In this document: piece after piece, positions 1 through 13,851 of the stretch | How positions within the stretch are numbered: the stretch's first letter is position 1 | How the letters are laid out: each line of letters starts with the position of its first letter | NCBI GenBank assembly: GCA_947397865.1 | Contig: OX377622.1 | Span: 487,878-551,877 of the forward strand | Direction: 5' to 3' | DNA: 64,000 bases | Source: Polietes domitor | Taxonomy: Eukaryota > Arthropoda > Insecta > Diptera > Muscidae | Made by a program: the position numbers and the translations under genes | The notes under the pieces: generated by a model | What the model was told of the DNA's origin: nothing | The model's input: only the letters and a program-made list of their open reading frames with translations | Databases searched by the model: none

Positions 1-2264
1 GCAAATGCTTCCATCACCTTCAAATATCATCTCAAAATAATATATTCGATGTTGAAAGTAAAGAAATTTTAAAATCAAGACACACTTCTGAAAAAAGAAG
101 TAGTCGGTCTATGCACTGCTGTCGTTTAAAACTCCCAAAACTCTTGGGTGTAAGGCAAGTCTTTACTACTTCTATTATGGATCCGTTTCCGATTTAAATT
201 ACTGTCGCACGAGATGTCATTGGAGGAAAGTACTTCCACAGTCGCTTACAAATAGTTAGACGATTAGTATTTACGAGTATCTACAGGCATGTAATGAGTT
301 AGAAGAATGTAGTGCTTTTTAGAACCATTCACCGTTGGTATGGTAGGGTGCCGTCAGACCGGCCGCACGAGCTTTTAGGCATTCCTTACCTGTTCCACAT
401 GTTGTTGTTGTTATTTTTTGCCTTGTCTGTGTGAATATATTACATACGGCAATTTACACTGTATATGAATAATGCTCGATATTGCCCCCAGCTATAGCCT
501 TTGTTTATGTTTCTCGATATTCTAATCTGTTTTGGGAATTTATAACGTTTTTAAGTTGGCAATGTTGTTGTTGTTGCCTCGAATTTTATGCGTAAATATC
601 TATTTATGTAATGAAATGTCAGGCAATTAAAATATAGTGTTGATTATAAATAAGCGGAACGACCTAACGTACGTAAAGCACGACCGACCGATATTATGCT
701 AGGAACTTTAATCGATTACATCACATAACAATTATTTCGAATCTTTGCTGTCAATATTTGCATAATTGATTCCTTGGTCAGAGCTGGCAGAACACTACCC
801 GAAAAGCTAGTTTCTTTATTGGTGTCTCACGTTTTTCATCTTCTTAAAAATCCATTTGAAGCTCGTGTCCGCGTCTCTGTCTTAATGGCTTCGAATGACT
901 ACTCCCCAATTTCTCAACGGAACGCGCCATCTCAAACATGTTTAGTGAGTTCCATTTAGGTGTATACTCGCACATATATACAAACATACGAGTACCTATG
1001 TCATGTGTATCTATGTCTATATGTGTGTTATATTCGTCTAATGCAAATTAATTAAATGAATATAAAACCAATAAATTGAAGAAACTAAAGCGTATTAAAG
1101 TATTTTCAATGGCGTTTTCGTTACTGAAAAAATATTGATGTGTCTTCATGCAAATTATTTGAGAACGTTGCATTTTGTTTGTCAGAATTACGCTTTGGGG
1201 CGTGAAAACGACAGTAGAAAATAACTCTTTTAAGTTAAAGAACAAAGAAAATGTTCCAATTTTGGCCAAAAAAACATGGCATAAATGCCTTGTTTATTTC
1301 TAATGGGTTAATTTCGATTGACCATCTGCTGAGCGATAACGAAATTGGTCGTCTAGTGCCAAAAACAGTTGTTGTATCAATCCACACACAATCTGTTGAA
1401 TGTGCAATTCACTCAATGTTTGATAGATAATGCCGGCACAGTGTCACCCACCACATCCACCTACCGACCGCCCTCACTTGCACAGCCCGACCATAAGGCA
1501 CCTACCATGTATGCAGAGATAGCAAAACCTAAAATCGTTCCACCGTTTCTTTAAAAATGCCAATTTCGACAAACCGAAACAAGCGGTGTTTTCATGACGG
1601 TTAACCGGTTTTGAATTACAAAATATTTGAAAATCGTGGACGTGAGCGTGAAGTAGGAATGATTAGTTTATTAGCTGTGAAGATAAACTGAATTGATCCC
1701 TTCATACCCTGAGATTGATCCAAGATATGGTTTTGCAATGCGATTAAGGAAATTAAGGATTTTTGACAAATCAACAGAAATCCAACGGAAACTGCAGTAT
1801 TATATAGACAAGTAAGGTATCAAATCGCTGAGCTTGATATAAAATAATGATGGAGCTAATATTCTGCGATAGTTAATTCGTTTTCATGAGTATCTATCAG
1901 GATCCAGGCTTTACTCCATTCACTTCAAATAATACCGCGAATCGTAGTAAATGGAGCGCTCCATTAAAACCTGTCACTCTGGCAGTAAAAGAGAAGAAAC
2001 TCGCCAGCGTTGATGGATGTGGAAAGAGTGCGAATGCGGTGTGATGCCAGGGCTTTTCTATTGTGCAAATCAATTCATGGTGGAAAAACTCTTGATATTA
2101 TTATATATTGGATCTAAAACTATACACACGGTACATATCTGAACGATTCTGACGTATTTGATTTCATTTGAAGAACACAATATGTTGAAACGCAACGCTG
2201 CACTTGAACCCAACTGCAGGTTCACTTTTTCTGGTTCGGTTTTCAGATTTGCAATGTGAGTTTT
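1..2264. other. AT-rich stretch with no supported gene
   Basis: I see no conserved reading frame, RNA gene or mobile-element end. Short GTT-rich runs near 398-416 and 560-580 and TATG/CATA-rich runs near 970-1030 are simple-sequence noise. The small open frames here look like no known protein and have no flanking splice signals. Confidence 0.6.
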
Positions 2265-3240
2265 GTTTATATTATACTCTCCACCGCATGATGGGGGTAT
2301 ATGGATGGATGGATGATATATCGACCTGAGACCCTATAAAGTATATATATTCTTGATCGTCATAAAATTTTAAGCCATGTCCGTCCGTTTGTTGAAAGCA
2401 CACTAGCATCTAAACGAAAGGAATTATGAAGTCCAAATTTTCCATAAATGCGTCTTATAGTCTTATAATATTTAGAGTATTTAATCATATTTTTTCAATA
2501 TGTCTGCTTATATTTACTTGATATTGGGTATGTGCATTCCCCTCATAGCAAAAAAAAAGGGCATCATAAGGTGATTCTTATTCGTAGGGGAAAATGGGAC
2601 AAAAAAGGGATAAATATGGTACCTGTCAAACGACGACAGCTAGAAAGACGAAATTCGTTGTGTACATTCCTCTAGATGAGTAGCTGCATAATATAAAAGT
2701 ATATTTTACAAATTCGTACTTTTAGGAGGTAAAATGGAAAAAGGGGATACAAATTGTACCAACCAAATGGCCGCAGCTAGAATCATGAAATGATATACAT
2801 TCCTCCGTATTCATTATACATATACATTCCTGCGTAGACACGAAAAATAAAAAGGTTTCGTGTTTTCAAGGGATACAGTGGGATAAATATTATCCAAAAA
2901 CGGCTACAGCTAGAATCGGTGTGTACATCCCTCTACTTATGTAGACACTTAAAATAAAGATATTTTTGAAATTCGTACTTTTAATGGGGTAAAAGGAGAT
3001 AAAATCATGGAATTCGGTATTTTTCCAAATTTGTACTTTTTTGTTTACGGCAAAGATGGGAAAAGTTATAAAACTGGTAGCGAGCAAATTGTTAAAATCA
3101 TGAAGTTAGTCAAAAAACTGAATGAAAAAGGAGAAAAACGAACACAATGAAAGGAAATATCTCACCTAGTATGAATCTCACTAACAGAGGTAAAGATATT
3201 GAAAAAATCCACTTACATAGGTAGAGGTACTACTAATAGA
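2265..3240 (-). repeat. Dispersed fly repeat with CTCCACC end, reverse orientation
   Basis: The left edge (about 2267-2315) carries a TATACTCTCCACC-type terminus followed by a GGGGGTATAT stretch, then the segment TAAAGTATATATATTCTTGA and a GTCCGTCCGT run. These are hallmarks I associate with an abundant dipteran repeat. The body from about 2560 holds several diverged copies of a roughly 120-bp unit containing GTACATTCCTC and GCAGCTAGAATC. The same units occur in the opposite orientation at 32441-33345 and, once or twice, at 45100-45466. No protein is encoded. Class (Helitron-like, SINE-like or other) is not resolved. The right edge is approximate. Confidence 0.6.
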
Positions 3241-4676
3241 GGATTACCTCTTATCCAGCCTCGACTGTACATAGATATGTATGTATGTAGACATTGTATG
3301 TATGACTGTAATGAAACGCGACAATTTATGTGATCCCAAAAGCAGCTCGACCAATTTTACGTGAATCGCCCTGTCAGTCCAACAATGAGGAACAGATTCG
3401 AGCACAGCCAATGGAACTGAATTAAATTTCAATTAATTGTTCTGCTTGTAGTTATTTTTGTTGCTACTGTCTTGAGATTTCATTCTTGTGCCAGAAAAAC
3501 GTGTTTCGCAAATCGGTTATTGTTCATAGGTACTCACGTCATCGTCATCCTAACACGACAGTAACCAAAACCCGTGTAGAACTGTATAAGTATCGATAAT
3601 GACCAGAAGAAGAAGTACCGTCAATAAAAAAAACTATTGAAAGCAGCTATTAAACATCAAACAAATATATTTGCAAAAAAATGAAAAGTTAAACTATGAT
3701 TTATGGATATGAAATAGACAAGAATTTGACCACGACAACCAAATTCCCTGCCAACAGCATTGTTTCATCAGATCAAGCCAACTGCGCGATTGTTGTGATC
3801 TTTCTGTTTTTGGGCGGCTTAGTGTTAAACGGAGATAAGATATGTAGCGAATTACTAAATAAAAATACAATAAACCGTTGGCGCAATTTCTATTTCACTG
3901 AAAGGAAAAAATGTCCATACATAACATAAAATCTCGATCTAGCCTAACCTTAAATACTGTACGCCATGGTAACTGCCATAGGTCAAATATAAATTCAAAA
4001 GATTGATACCAAAGATAGCATTACTATCTCAAATAATCACAGTTGTTTTTTGTTTCATTTCAATCTATAAGATAAATATTGAAAGGAATGTTATTAACTT
4101 CATTCCTAAAATATTTTAATGATCTTCAATTAATTGAGGACTTTGAGCGTGTCGAAATCTGAAGTCGAATTGAGAATTCAGGAACTGAATAATTGACTAA
4201 GAGTTCCTATCACATCAGAAACATAAATAGACCGTAATCAATAGGGATCTTATGTCCCACGTACAATGATTGTTGGGATTATATGTCGCGTGTAAAAAAC
4301 ACGATTACATATTGTGTTTCTTCATTACTCAAATATTTAAATAAATGTTAACAACTATTTGAAAAATGACTGCCTTCAATAGACAAACGTACATAAGAAC
4401 TTGGTTAGATCGTCTTAGCTTTCTATGACGATTAATAATATACCTACATATCAAAGAGGGTGGAACATCAAAAAAGTGGATGATCCCCATAAAATGTTAG
4501 CCTTCTATTGCGAATTTATAAATACTATTTTAAAATGCTTAGGTTTTCGTTGCCGCTATCACGTACCTTGAGGCACCATTTTGACCGTATATCAGTTATA
4601 ACAGGGTGATCTGTGGGGCAGCTACTAGAATGGTCGTGGCATATTTCGTGTGATCAAAGAGTTTGTACAAACTGTA
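3241..4676. other. No supported feature
   Basis: AT-rich DNA. A 77-codon open frame at 3696-3929 has no recognisable domain and no splice context. I see no RNA gene or repeat boundary here. Confidence 0.55.
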
Positions 4677-4681
4677 TCAAA

Positions 4682-4790
4682 TATAGAGTTTGCATTTTCC
4701 CGTACTTTTAATTTCCCGGGACACGGGAATTATTTTTTCGATTTCCCGGGATCCCGGGACAAGACGGGAAAACGTCAACATATTGTTTTC
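4682..4790. repeat. CCCGGG palindrome cluster, possible transposon end
   Basis: Several TTCCCGGGA-type palindromes lie within about 90 bases (for example TTTCCCGGGATCCCGGGA near 4741-4760), preceded by TTTTCCCGT and followed by GACGGGAAAACG. Clusters like this occur near the ends of some hAT-type elements. Only one end is seen here, with no matching partner or target duplication, so the assignment is tentative. Confidence 0.35.
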
Positions 4791-4795
4791 TATAT

Positions 4796-7700
4796 AAAAG
4801 CTTATTTTTTTTTGGAATAAAACATTCGAACTGTAATAAAGTAAATTATTATATTTCTGTATTACAAACACGAAGTGGTGTAGAGTATGAAATGTAGGCA
4901 TATTTTTTAAATTAAGAGGTTTTTTGAAATATAAAAAATTTTAAAGCAGACAACACATTTAAAGACTCACAAGATAGTCTACTTTTAATTTTATTGGAGA
5001 AAGTGAGCGCGATAGAGAACGATATTATAACTCGAGAGTTGTAATGCTAGTAAATCGTTTCCTGTAGCTTCGAAAACCTAAATTTATATTTTGGGGCACT
5101 AATATAGCCATTTTTTAATACATATTTGTTACTTTAAATTGTATATATTTTTAATTTATTATATTATTGTATATATTTTTTTAATTTATTAGTACAATTG
5201 TGTATAACACCTGTACGATTTCTCCACACATATTAACATATCAAGACTCTCTTCATAAAGAAATCAAAAATTTTGAAATTAATATTGAAAATAACGTATA
5301 ACTTTGGAGTGCGGAAACACTCCGATCAAACTTAGGACTCTTTCAATTTTGTGCTGATGTCATAAATTATGACCTCACTGAGCATTGAAAATAACTACGT
5401 CGCATGTTGAACAGATTTGTAAACGTTGTGTGAGTTCAGTTTAATTGATTAATCATCATACGCAATCGAGCAAATCGTTTCACGTATTCATCGGATAAAT
5501 CAAAACAATCATATCGACTAACAGATAACAACACATGCATCAATCGGATAACTAAAAGGTCTACCAAGTCCGTCCATCTCGGTATTTATTACCAACCAAA
5601 CTCCATTACCACGAACTTATTCAATTCGAATTCAAATAGAAAGCGTTAAATGTTCGCCCAATCTAAATGGGAACAGAACGGCGTAATTTTATGGAAATGA
5701 AACAGCGATCATATCATTCAAAGCAGATTTGGCGTGGTCACAGAGGAGAACGTTGATTGAGCACAGGGGTGGTGGTACGGAGGTGAGAATGTAACCATAG
5801 TGTATGTGTGCAACTAGTGGTTGGCCATCAGGTGTGGGCGTTCAGCTCTCGTAGAAATACCAACAAATATTTTATAATAACGAAATACTTTAAACTTTTT
5901 ATTTGAATTGCAGTGCAATTACGTACAACATACATATGAGTCATTCCATATCGGACAAGAGCTGTATTTTTCTTTATTTAAAGTGTTTGCCAAGTCCTAT
6001 TATTTTATGCTTATTTACTATACATACATAAATGTGTATTGAAAAAACGGAATTATATCTGAATCTACAAAAACGGCAACAGAGTTGATTCAGACACAAT
6101 AAGTATTAGTGAGGCTATTGATTATCCAGGATTGTTACAATGCGAATGAATTGTGTCTTTTTACTACTTTTCTATTTCTAATCATATATTTGAAAATCCT
6201 CCAATTAATAACGAACAGATTTATTTGCATAAGGGACTAACAGTTAAAGATGAATTCAGTTTCCATTAAAAATATTATTTTTCTCTTCGCATTTCATTTA
6301 GAAATTTAAAAAGAAGTTTTTTGAAATTGTGAATTTTAGAACAAACCTAAAACTGGTTTCCTGAAAAGTTTCGGTTTTTGACATCCCTAATCGCAGCGAT
6401 ATTGGATTTGTTTTGCAAATGCCTGTGCCTTTTGAATAACTTTCAAGCAGGGCTTACAACTTTAAAAATGTCTGAACGAAATTCCGAAATACAAGGATTT
6501 GAATAAACTTGCCAGCATGATTTTCATCATAATTTTTTCTAGGACACGTGTTAAGAAGTATTTCGAAACGTCGGAGCAATGTGAAAATGTCTTTGCCGGT
6601 TAGACATCGATTAACTCATATATACGTACGTTAGTAAGCCTGAAACAATTGGAGTTGGAAAACACTTTTATTGAATGAGAACACAGTAAACATTCGCAAA
6701 TGTCGGCACACACGCATCTGTATGTACATTAGACAAACATTCTGGGCGAGTCATTTCGAGCTGATGTCACAATCCAGATAACTTCAAATAAATATGAACA
6801 CGAAACCGATGAATTAACATTTTGTATCGTATTTAGCAGTATTAAAAGGGGTTGAAAGAAACATCCAACAAATGATTTAAGCTGGATAAGATTGAATCGT
6901 TGCCGTGCTGTCATAACATTTTTGCAACATCCGATTACTGGTAAAACTATATGGATATATTATCAAGAGGTTGTATTGGACCTAAATTACTCTAAGTGAA
7001 CCAACCGCTGTGACCACTCGGACTTATATTTCTACTAAATTAATGACAAGATTTTATATAATGCATAGTCGCTCGCGATGTTAAAATATATTTAAAAGAT
7101 CGACGTATTAATAAAATAATATGATAAACAATAATTATACAATATTGTTTTATCGATATTGAAATAATGAAATAATGAAATAAGAGCTTTCTTAAACACA
7201 AAAGAAAAACCAAAAAATTTAACTAAAAGTTAGTATCACCATCACCCCGACTATCTGGAATAGTTTATTTGGATGTAGACTAAAGTGTAAGAATCTTAAC
7301 CGAGTCATCACACCACCCTCTTGCCACATCGTATTGCAATGAAGTATCAATTGCTTTGATGACCTCTCACAGCACGTCATCCCCAGTGCGAGAGTGTGAA
7401 TGGCGCAAAAGTACAAGTTTGATTTATTGAATGCATCTTGAAAAATCGCCCATACATACATAAATACATATTTGTAGATACATTTGGAATTAATTCGTTT
7501 TCATTTCGCATGAATCCATGGATGTGACAAAATGTTATTTATTGCCCGCCACAAATAACAAGTTAATTAATTTATGATCTACCGGCCAAGTATTTAAACT
7601 TTTGACAAATGCCAAAAATGTCTCAAAGACGAAAACATTAAAAAAACGGGGTGTGTGTACACAGAAAAAATAGCACAGTGTCGTGTGGTTGACCAAAGCA

Positions 7701-8621
7701 TATAGTAATGCTTGTTAATAAAATTAATAAGAAAAATCGAGAAACAAGTAAATTGACGCTATTAATTTCTTTATGTAATTTAATTATTTGTTTTATATTC
7801 AGCCAATGTGAAAATAGTATTAAATTAAGAAGTCGGATTACAAAGGGTGGGAAAATACATATGATGTTTATAAATTTAAAAAATCAAGGGAATGCCAATG
7901 CCGGCAGTACTCTTCAACACTGCTAGTGATGGCGATAATTGTTCCTGTTCTTTTATTACAATAACAGAAGGACATACAAGTGGATATAAATCGAAATGTA
8001 TTTGTATTTCCCATTCAAATCTTTATTTTTGTGGTAAAAATATTTTTATATGAAATATAATCAATTCGATTATTAAAGCTTTTGACTAAACAAAATGTAG
8101 AATTGCAGTTTCTATGGTGGCATGAGACGTTCACCTGCTTCTCTCGAAATATCTCTTGAACTCGGTTTCGTTCGTATTATGGTTCGTATTTTTTAAGTTC
8201 CTTGCCGAATGCCATGCTACAAATACTTGTTACAGCTCTTTCTTTTTGGCAAATTTTGGAATAACTGACGACACTGTGCGGCGCGTATTGGAAGACCGTT
8301 ATGTCCGTCCGTTACGATTGCGATTGTGAATGAGAATTCAATTAACAATGGATATCGCGCAACCAACAACGACAGCGACGCCTAATTTTCTACGACAATC
8401 ACACATAATGACGTAATTGTTGGCACAACAATACAGCGACGAACAATGTGAAATCAATTAAAACACTTGTTTCAGAACACGGAATTTCAGAACAAGCAAA
8501 CAAAACCATCTCTGCCAACCAATACCATGAAAACATTTTCATTCAGATATTTGTACATATGCATTAGGGCGGTCCAAAATCTCAAAGTGGGTAAATATTC
8601 AGATTTTTTATGAATGGGTAA
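4796..8621. other. No supported feature
   Basis: AT-rich DNA without a recognisable gene. Minor structures only: a direct duplication of a TGTATATATTTTTAATTTATT-like segment near 5146-5195 and a 6-bp-stem hairpin (GGAGTG/CACTCC) near 5310-5327. The 60- to 80-codon frames on both strands match nothing I know. Confidence 0.55.
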
Positions 8622-8624
8622 TAA

Positions 8625-9722
8625 CACAGTGCGACAAATTGCAGTTTAATCTCTGCAATTCAAGCACCACTATGACGGTTCGTTAGTGTATCCAAAATGA
8701 TGACGATTGCCTAAAGAATTTTTTTCCTGAGGTACCCGTTTTCGCGGGACGCCCTGGCGCGCTCCCCCCACCCACTTTTGTTATCCTATGGTCTTTTGTT
8801 TGTCATAACTCGAGAACGGCTGTCCCGATTTAGGTGAAATAATGTTGAAAAATGAAATTGAGAATTATAATTCCTTTAATCTATTCCTATGCACTTTCTC
8901 GATATTTTAAACAGTTTCGCAGATATAAATAAATTTATGAAAAAAAATTGCGGGACTGTTTCTGTTAATGTTCAGTCTGACTACATTGCGTATGAGTGAT
9001 ATTACCCTCAATAACCAGCAAGTATACGTTACCTACACACACTACATTATTTTTCTGTCTCTAGAAAGAGTATCATAACTAGGGTATCCAATTATTCCGA
9101 CTTCTAAGATATTCGATTAATTGTTTATTCAAAAGCTAAGAATTTCCAATTAATCGAATAAACGCCTGAAGAGTTAATCATCAAATAATTGCTCAACTCA
9201 TTAAAACATAATTAATATAGGTTAAATAGCTAGAACATTTTATTTTAATGTTAGTCACTACTTTTCCATATTTATGTGTAAATACATTTCGAAATAAAAC
9301 AAGAGTTTGCGGGCATTCCTTTTCTATATGGTAATAAGCCTTGACATATTTTTCCGTTTTGAATTTTTTATGTTTTTTAAAAACAAAAAATTTAAATTTT
9401 TTAGGGAATTTTGTTTTTTTTTCATAAATTTATTTATATCTGCGAAACTGTTTAAAATATCGAGAAAGAGCATAGGAATAGATTAAAGGAATTATAATTC
9501 TTAATTTTTCAACATTTATTTCACCTAAATCGGGACAGCCGTTCTCGAGTTATGACAAACAAAAGACCATAAGATAACAAAAGCGGGTGGGGGAGCGCGC
9601 CAGGGCGTCCCGCGAAAACGGGTACCTCAGGAAAAAAATCCTTTAGGCAATCGTCATCATTTTGGATATACTAACGAACCGTCATTGTGGTGCTTGAATT
9701 GCAGAACCACTGTTGCACTGTG
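8625..9722. mobile_element. Non-autonomous DNA transposon, long inverted repeats, TAA target duplication
   Basis: The 1,098-bp element starts CACAGTGCGACA and ends in the reverse complement of CACAGTGCAACA. It is flanked by the trinucleotide TAA on both sides (8622-8624 and 9723-9725). The arms are inverted copies of each other for about 330 bases. They share a GC-rich block (GGTACCCGTTTTCGCGGGAC near 8732 and inverted near 9600), a TCATAACTCGAGAACGGCTG segment and a TCGCAGATATAAATAAATTT segment. The central 350 bases are AT-rich and non-coding. No transposase is present. CAC-starting termini with a 3-bp target duplication fit the CACTA/EnSpm group; PIF/Harbinger (TWA target) is the alternative. 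A second, damaged copy lies at 24249-25224. Confidence 0.85.
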
Positions 9723-9725
9723 TAA

Positions 9726-12700
9726 CAATGCAATGGAATACATATAACACAGTGTGAAATACCATATTCACATGAAACTAGAGATCGTACGTAGAAAAGC
9801 TGTGTACTCAGATGATCGTTTCTCCATTCTGCAGGACTTTTATATTCCATTATATAATTTTATTTATTTTATTATTTTTGGGTGTCATACAAAGGCGATA
9901 TGGGTATCAAAGGAAAGAGTTTAACTTCAAAACCCTATTTCAAGTTTCCCCTTAAGAAGTTAAAATACTTTCGTACGGTGTAATATGTTTATTGAATTTA
10001 ATCATATTTCTACCTGTGCAGAAATGGAGCGGGACTTGTCTTCGTAATTTTAAAATATTCTAACCATTTGTGTTTTGTCAAGTAATGTTGGGCCACACTA
10101 ATGTACATACATTACAATCATAATTCATGAGTGCTTCCATAAACCAATTAGTCCGATGACAACCAAATAAGTTCACAGTTTTCTAATGAGCATGACGCCT
10201 AACAGAAATACTTCTTCGTCTGGTTAATCCGCATCCTGTTGATTATATCTCGGCGAGAACGAGTAGACCGAACCGAACTCTTTGAATTCAGATATTGTAC
10301 TTGCCTTTGGTTATATAAACAGTGACCATAAATTTTATGGTTATATTCGGAGGACATAAAGAGATATTTCAACTGGGAGGATATTGGCATGTTTGAGAGC
10401 ACAGACAGCCAACGAAAGTTTGTTTCTAACACTGGGGTACGAACCTATGATCTTATTTCCTGTGACCTGCTACAATAAATCATTATTTTAATACAATCGA
10501 TATATTTACAAATGTAATGTATGCGATTTTTTGGCCAAATTCGTCGCCACCTCTTTATGTGTGATTCATAAATAACCCAAAAAAGAACCATAATATAAAT
10601 AAATAACCAAATAAACAATCATAAATAACCGCCGATGAGCTAAAGTGACTAGAATTTCAACGTTGGTGAGTTGACAGTTTATGATGAAATGATGACAAAT
10701 CAAACCTATAATTTGTGGACAATCATTGAATTTACATTCATGTATATTAATACATACATATGTACAGTAGGGCGAGACTTTTTTTACTATTTTTTTCAAA
10801 ATGTACAATCGACTCTGAAAAAATCGAATAGGGAATAAGATTTTCCCGTTACTTTTTTAAAAATTACTTACTTCTTTCTGACCTGTTCTACCTTGCAGTT
10901 ATTTTATTTTTATTTTTTGTTTTCTTCGTTATAATTCTGATTTCGCTCATGAAATCGTATTGCGTTTTCCTTGTTTGCAACAACCCGACATCAATTTCAA
11001 TTCCGACAACAATCGAGTTCTATGACACCGTTGACTGTTTTAATTGTGAGATTGTAGAAAATGCAACTTAACTGCTAAATGAAATTTAGAAGATTAATTT
11101 TCCTGGGTAACTTGTTTCTTCAAATCCGCAATAAAATATGGCTTTTTATTAAGGGTGCATCTGTGGCTATCACTTGGTAGGAGAGCCTCAAAATTTCCCA
11201 GAAAACATACCCTAATCTACGGTGTACACATATATATATATATATCTATAAGTATATGTACACATAAGCGTACACATTCATTATGTACAGCAGAAAGTAA
11301 TGTATGGAAAAATTTCACCAAATCAGGGTTAATTACATTCCGACTGTCGACTGAGAATGATGAAATCATTTTCTAGAATTCTAACTTTCAATCCAAAAAG
11401 TCTGTTTAAATATGCATAATATTTCGAAGAACTAGTCATATGCATACCTATATTTATATATGTATCAATATCTCTATGAATGTTTGCAAGTAGGTACATA
11501 CGTACGTATATACTGACAACACATATTAGAAATAATTAATATAGAGAGGCACATTCCCAGAATGCAATGAAAACATTTATATTTTTATTTATTGTATCAT
11601 CACATGTTTCTGTCGGGTGCACTGAGCAAAGACATCTCAAAAGGTTCAAAATGTGCAAAATACAAAATTTCTGAGACAATTGTTTTAATTTTCACTTTTT
11701 TGCTTGAGACGTTGATAGACAGAATTTCTAAATTTAAATTGCTTTTAGCGAAAGTGATAGACAAGTAGTACCTCTAGATGTTCGGTGCCGTTTCAGATTG
11801 TTCCCATGTTATTATATGTACGTTTAATTATAAAAAGAACGGCAAGCATAAGTCATAATTTTGATGGAAGTTTTAAAATTGAAAAACTCGAGCATAAAAA
11901 CCGAAGACAAACGACGTGTTTAATATTAAACAATTAAATAAAATATATTTAACATAAGTATGTACATGATTCAGAGGAATAGTATGATGTACATTAAAAG
12001 TGTACGTCATTTTATTTTTACCAAAAAACTAAAACGATTGAAAACATAAAATTTTGTAATATAATCCGCGCTAAATTTACTTCTTAATAATGTCTCAATA
12101 CAATTAAATGAACTCCCCATCAATCGAAATAATTGTGGAATGATATAAATGCGAAATTGTAAAGAAACAATTAATTCGGTAAAAAAAGTGAAAACGGGAA
12201 GGATTTTTGTATTTGTCCTAATCATGGACTGATATAACTTGACCCAATTAGTCAAATCGAGAAGAACATGGAATGAAGTGACCCACTTTCACAATAGGTC
12301 CTTCCAGTTCAAGTATAACGTGTTATGCTCAATCTGAAGAAATCGGTGAAAATACGTGGTAGTTTTTCGAAGCTCCTGTTTTCGAACTCAACATTTTATG
12401 AATGCAATGCGGATGTTCAACCTACTACACCACAGATGAAGTTCTCGCACGTAGAAAAATGTAGTATATGAACATAGGAGTGAATTTTGATGTTTCTCAG
12501 GGAAGTTACCAACTATTTCCGTTTCGTTTTATAAAATCTCGCCATTGGCCAACCAATATTTAAAAAAATGTTTCTGTTTCACAAAAGACCAACGAACGTT
12601 ACGTTTCGTTTTATAAAATTTAAGTATTAATTACATTTTTCTTGAATCGTTAATACATTTATTGTCGTTATAAAATTACGCGCCAACAATCACGACTACT

Positions 12701-13374
12701 CAAATTTCAAACTCAAGAAGAACAAACATGAGTTTATTAAATGGCGTTGTTGGGAGACGGTTTATGCCAAAATATTTGTTGTCAAATTTAAATCAGAAAA
12801 TTTAAGCCGAAAAAATTGTTGTGTAGTAGCATTTGGCGCGGAAGGTTTTTGTACAACTCCAAAAAGGTAGATATTAAAACAAATAAAAAATGAATTTACC
12901 TACTTTACTGTACACATATGTATACATGTGTTCATCCATTCATATTCGTATAGTTTGTAAAGTGGACTGTAAAGTGTTTGCAGCATAGAAAATGTGTTAA
13001 TTGCTCTTATTTGGCTATGTACGAACTACAGGGCGGATTTTCATGCATTTATAATTGAGAAATAAATATGTTCGAACAAATGCAACATATGCAGCAAAAG
13101 TAAACATTTAAAAATATTTCCCTAAAATCTATTTTATTTTTAGAAATGAATTATTAAAATACATAAATGCATCGAAATATTCGTGCCTAAGTTGAAAATA
13201 ATAAATTATTAAAACTAAACCAACTAAAACATATTCGCCAAATTATTGCAATTGTTTAAATTTAATTTTCGTGCGTTTCCACAAATACGCCCTACACATT
13301 CTATATTATTGAAGTTTGCTTTTGTTATGGTGTGCTTATTGTACTTTGCTATCGATAACTCCACATTTGAATGT
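9726..13374. other. No supported feature
   Basis: AT-rich DNA. Short microsatellite-like TA runs near 11229-11247 and CATA/TATG runs are the only structures seen. Open frames at 10199-10432, 10566-10808 and 12007-12255 (all on the minus strand) look like chance frames: no domain, no splice context, low complexity. Confidence 0.5.
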
Positions 13375-13611
13375 GATATGAATTGATATTTATGAATGTT
13401 TAATTTATCCAATTTCAGTTGAGAGAGAATTCATCAAAAACCGTTGATCCTATATTATAGTTCGAATGCACGATGAGAGAAGGGTGATATGATGATATGA
13501 ATTGATATTTATGAATGTTTAATTATTCAATTTCAGTTGAGAGAGAATTCATCAAAAACCGTTGATCCGATATTATAGTTCGAATGCACGATGAGAGAAG
13601 GGTGATATTCA
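13375..13611. repeat. Two-copy tandem duplication, about 119-bp unit
   Basis: The segment beginning GATATGAATTGATATTTATG at 13375 recurs at about 13494 and both copies run through CGATGAGAGAAGGGTGAT. The copies differ by only a few substitutions and a single-base length change, so the duplication is recent. No gene is involved. Confidence 0.85.
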
Positions 13612-13851
13612 AACCCATAAAATTTATTTTTTTTTGGGAAAATTATGAAAATATGCATTTCAATCAAAATATGCAAATCAAATCAAAATATCAAAATCAT
13701 CAAATATTTTACTGCAAATTTAATAAATCAGTATGATAATTAGTTTGTCGACTTTCGAGTAAAAACATACATTTGAATGAAAATCCGCACCCTATTATGA
13801 ACACACATATGTACATACATTGCAGTATGTGTGTATGTACACTTTCATTGT

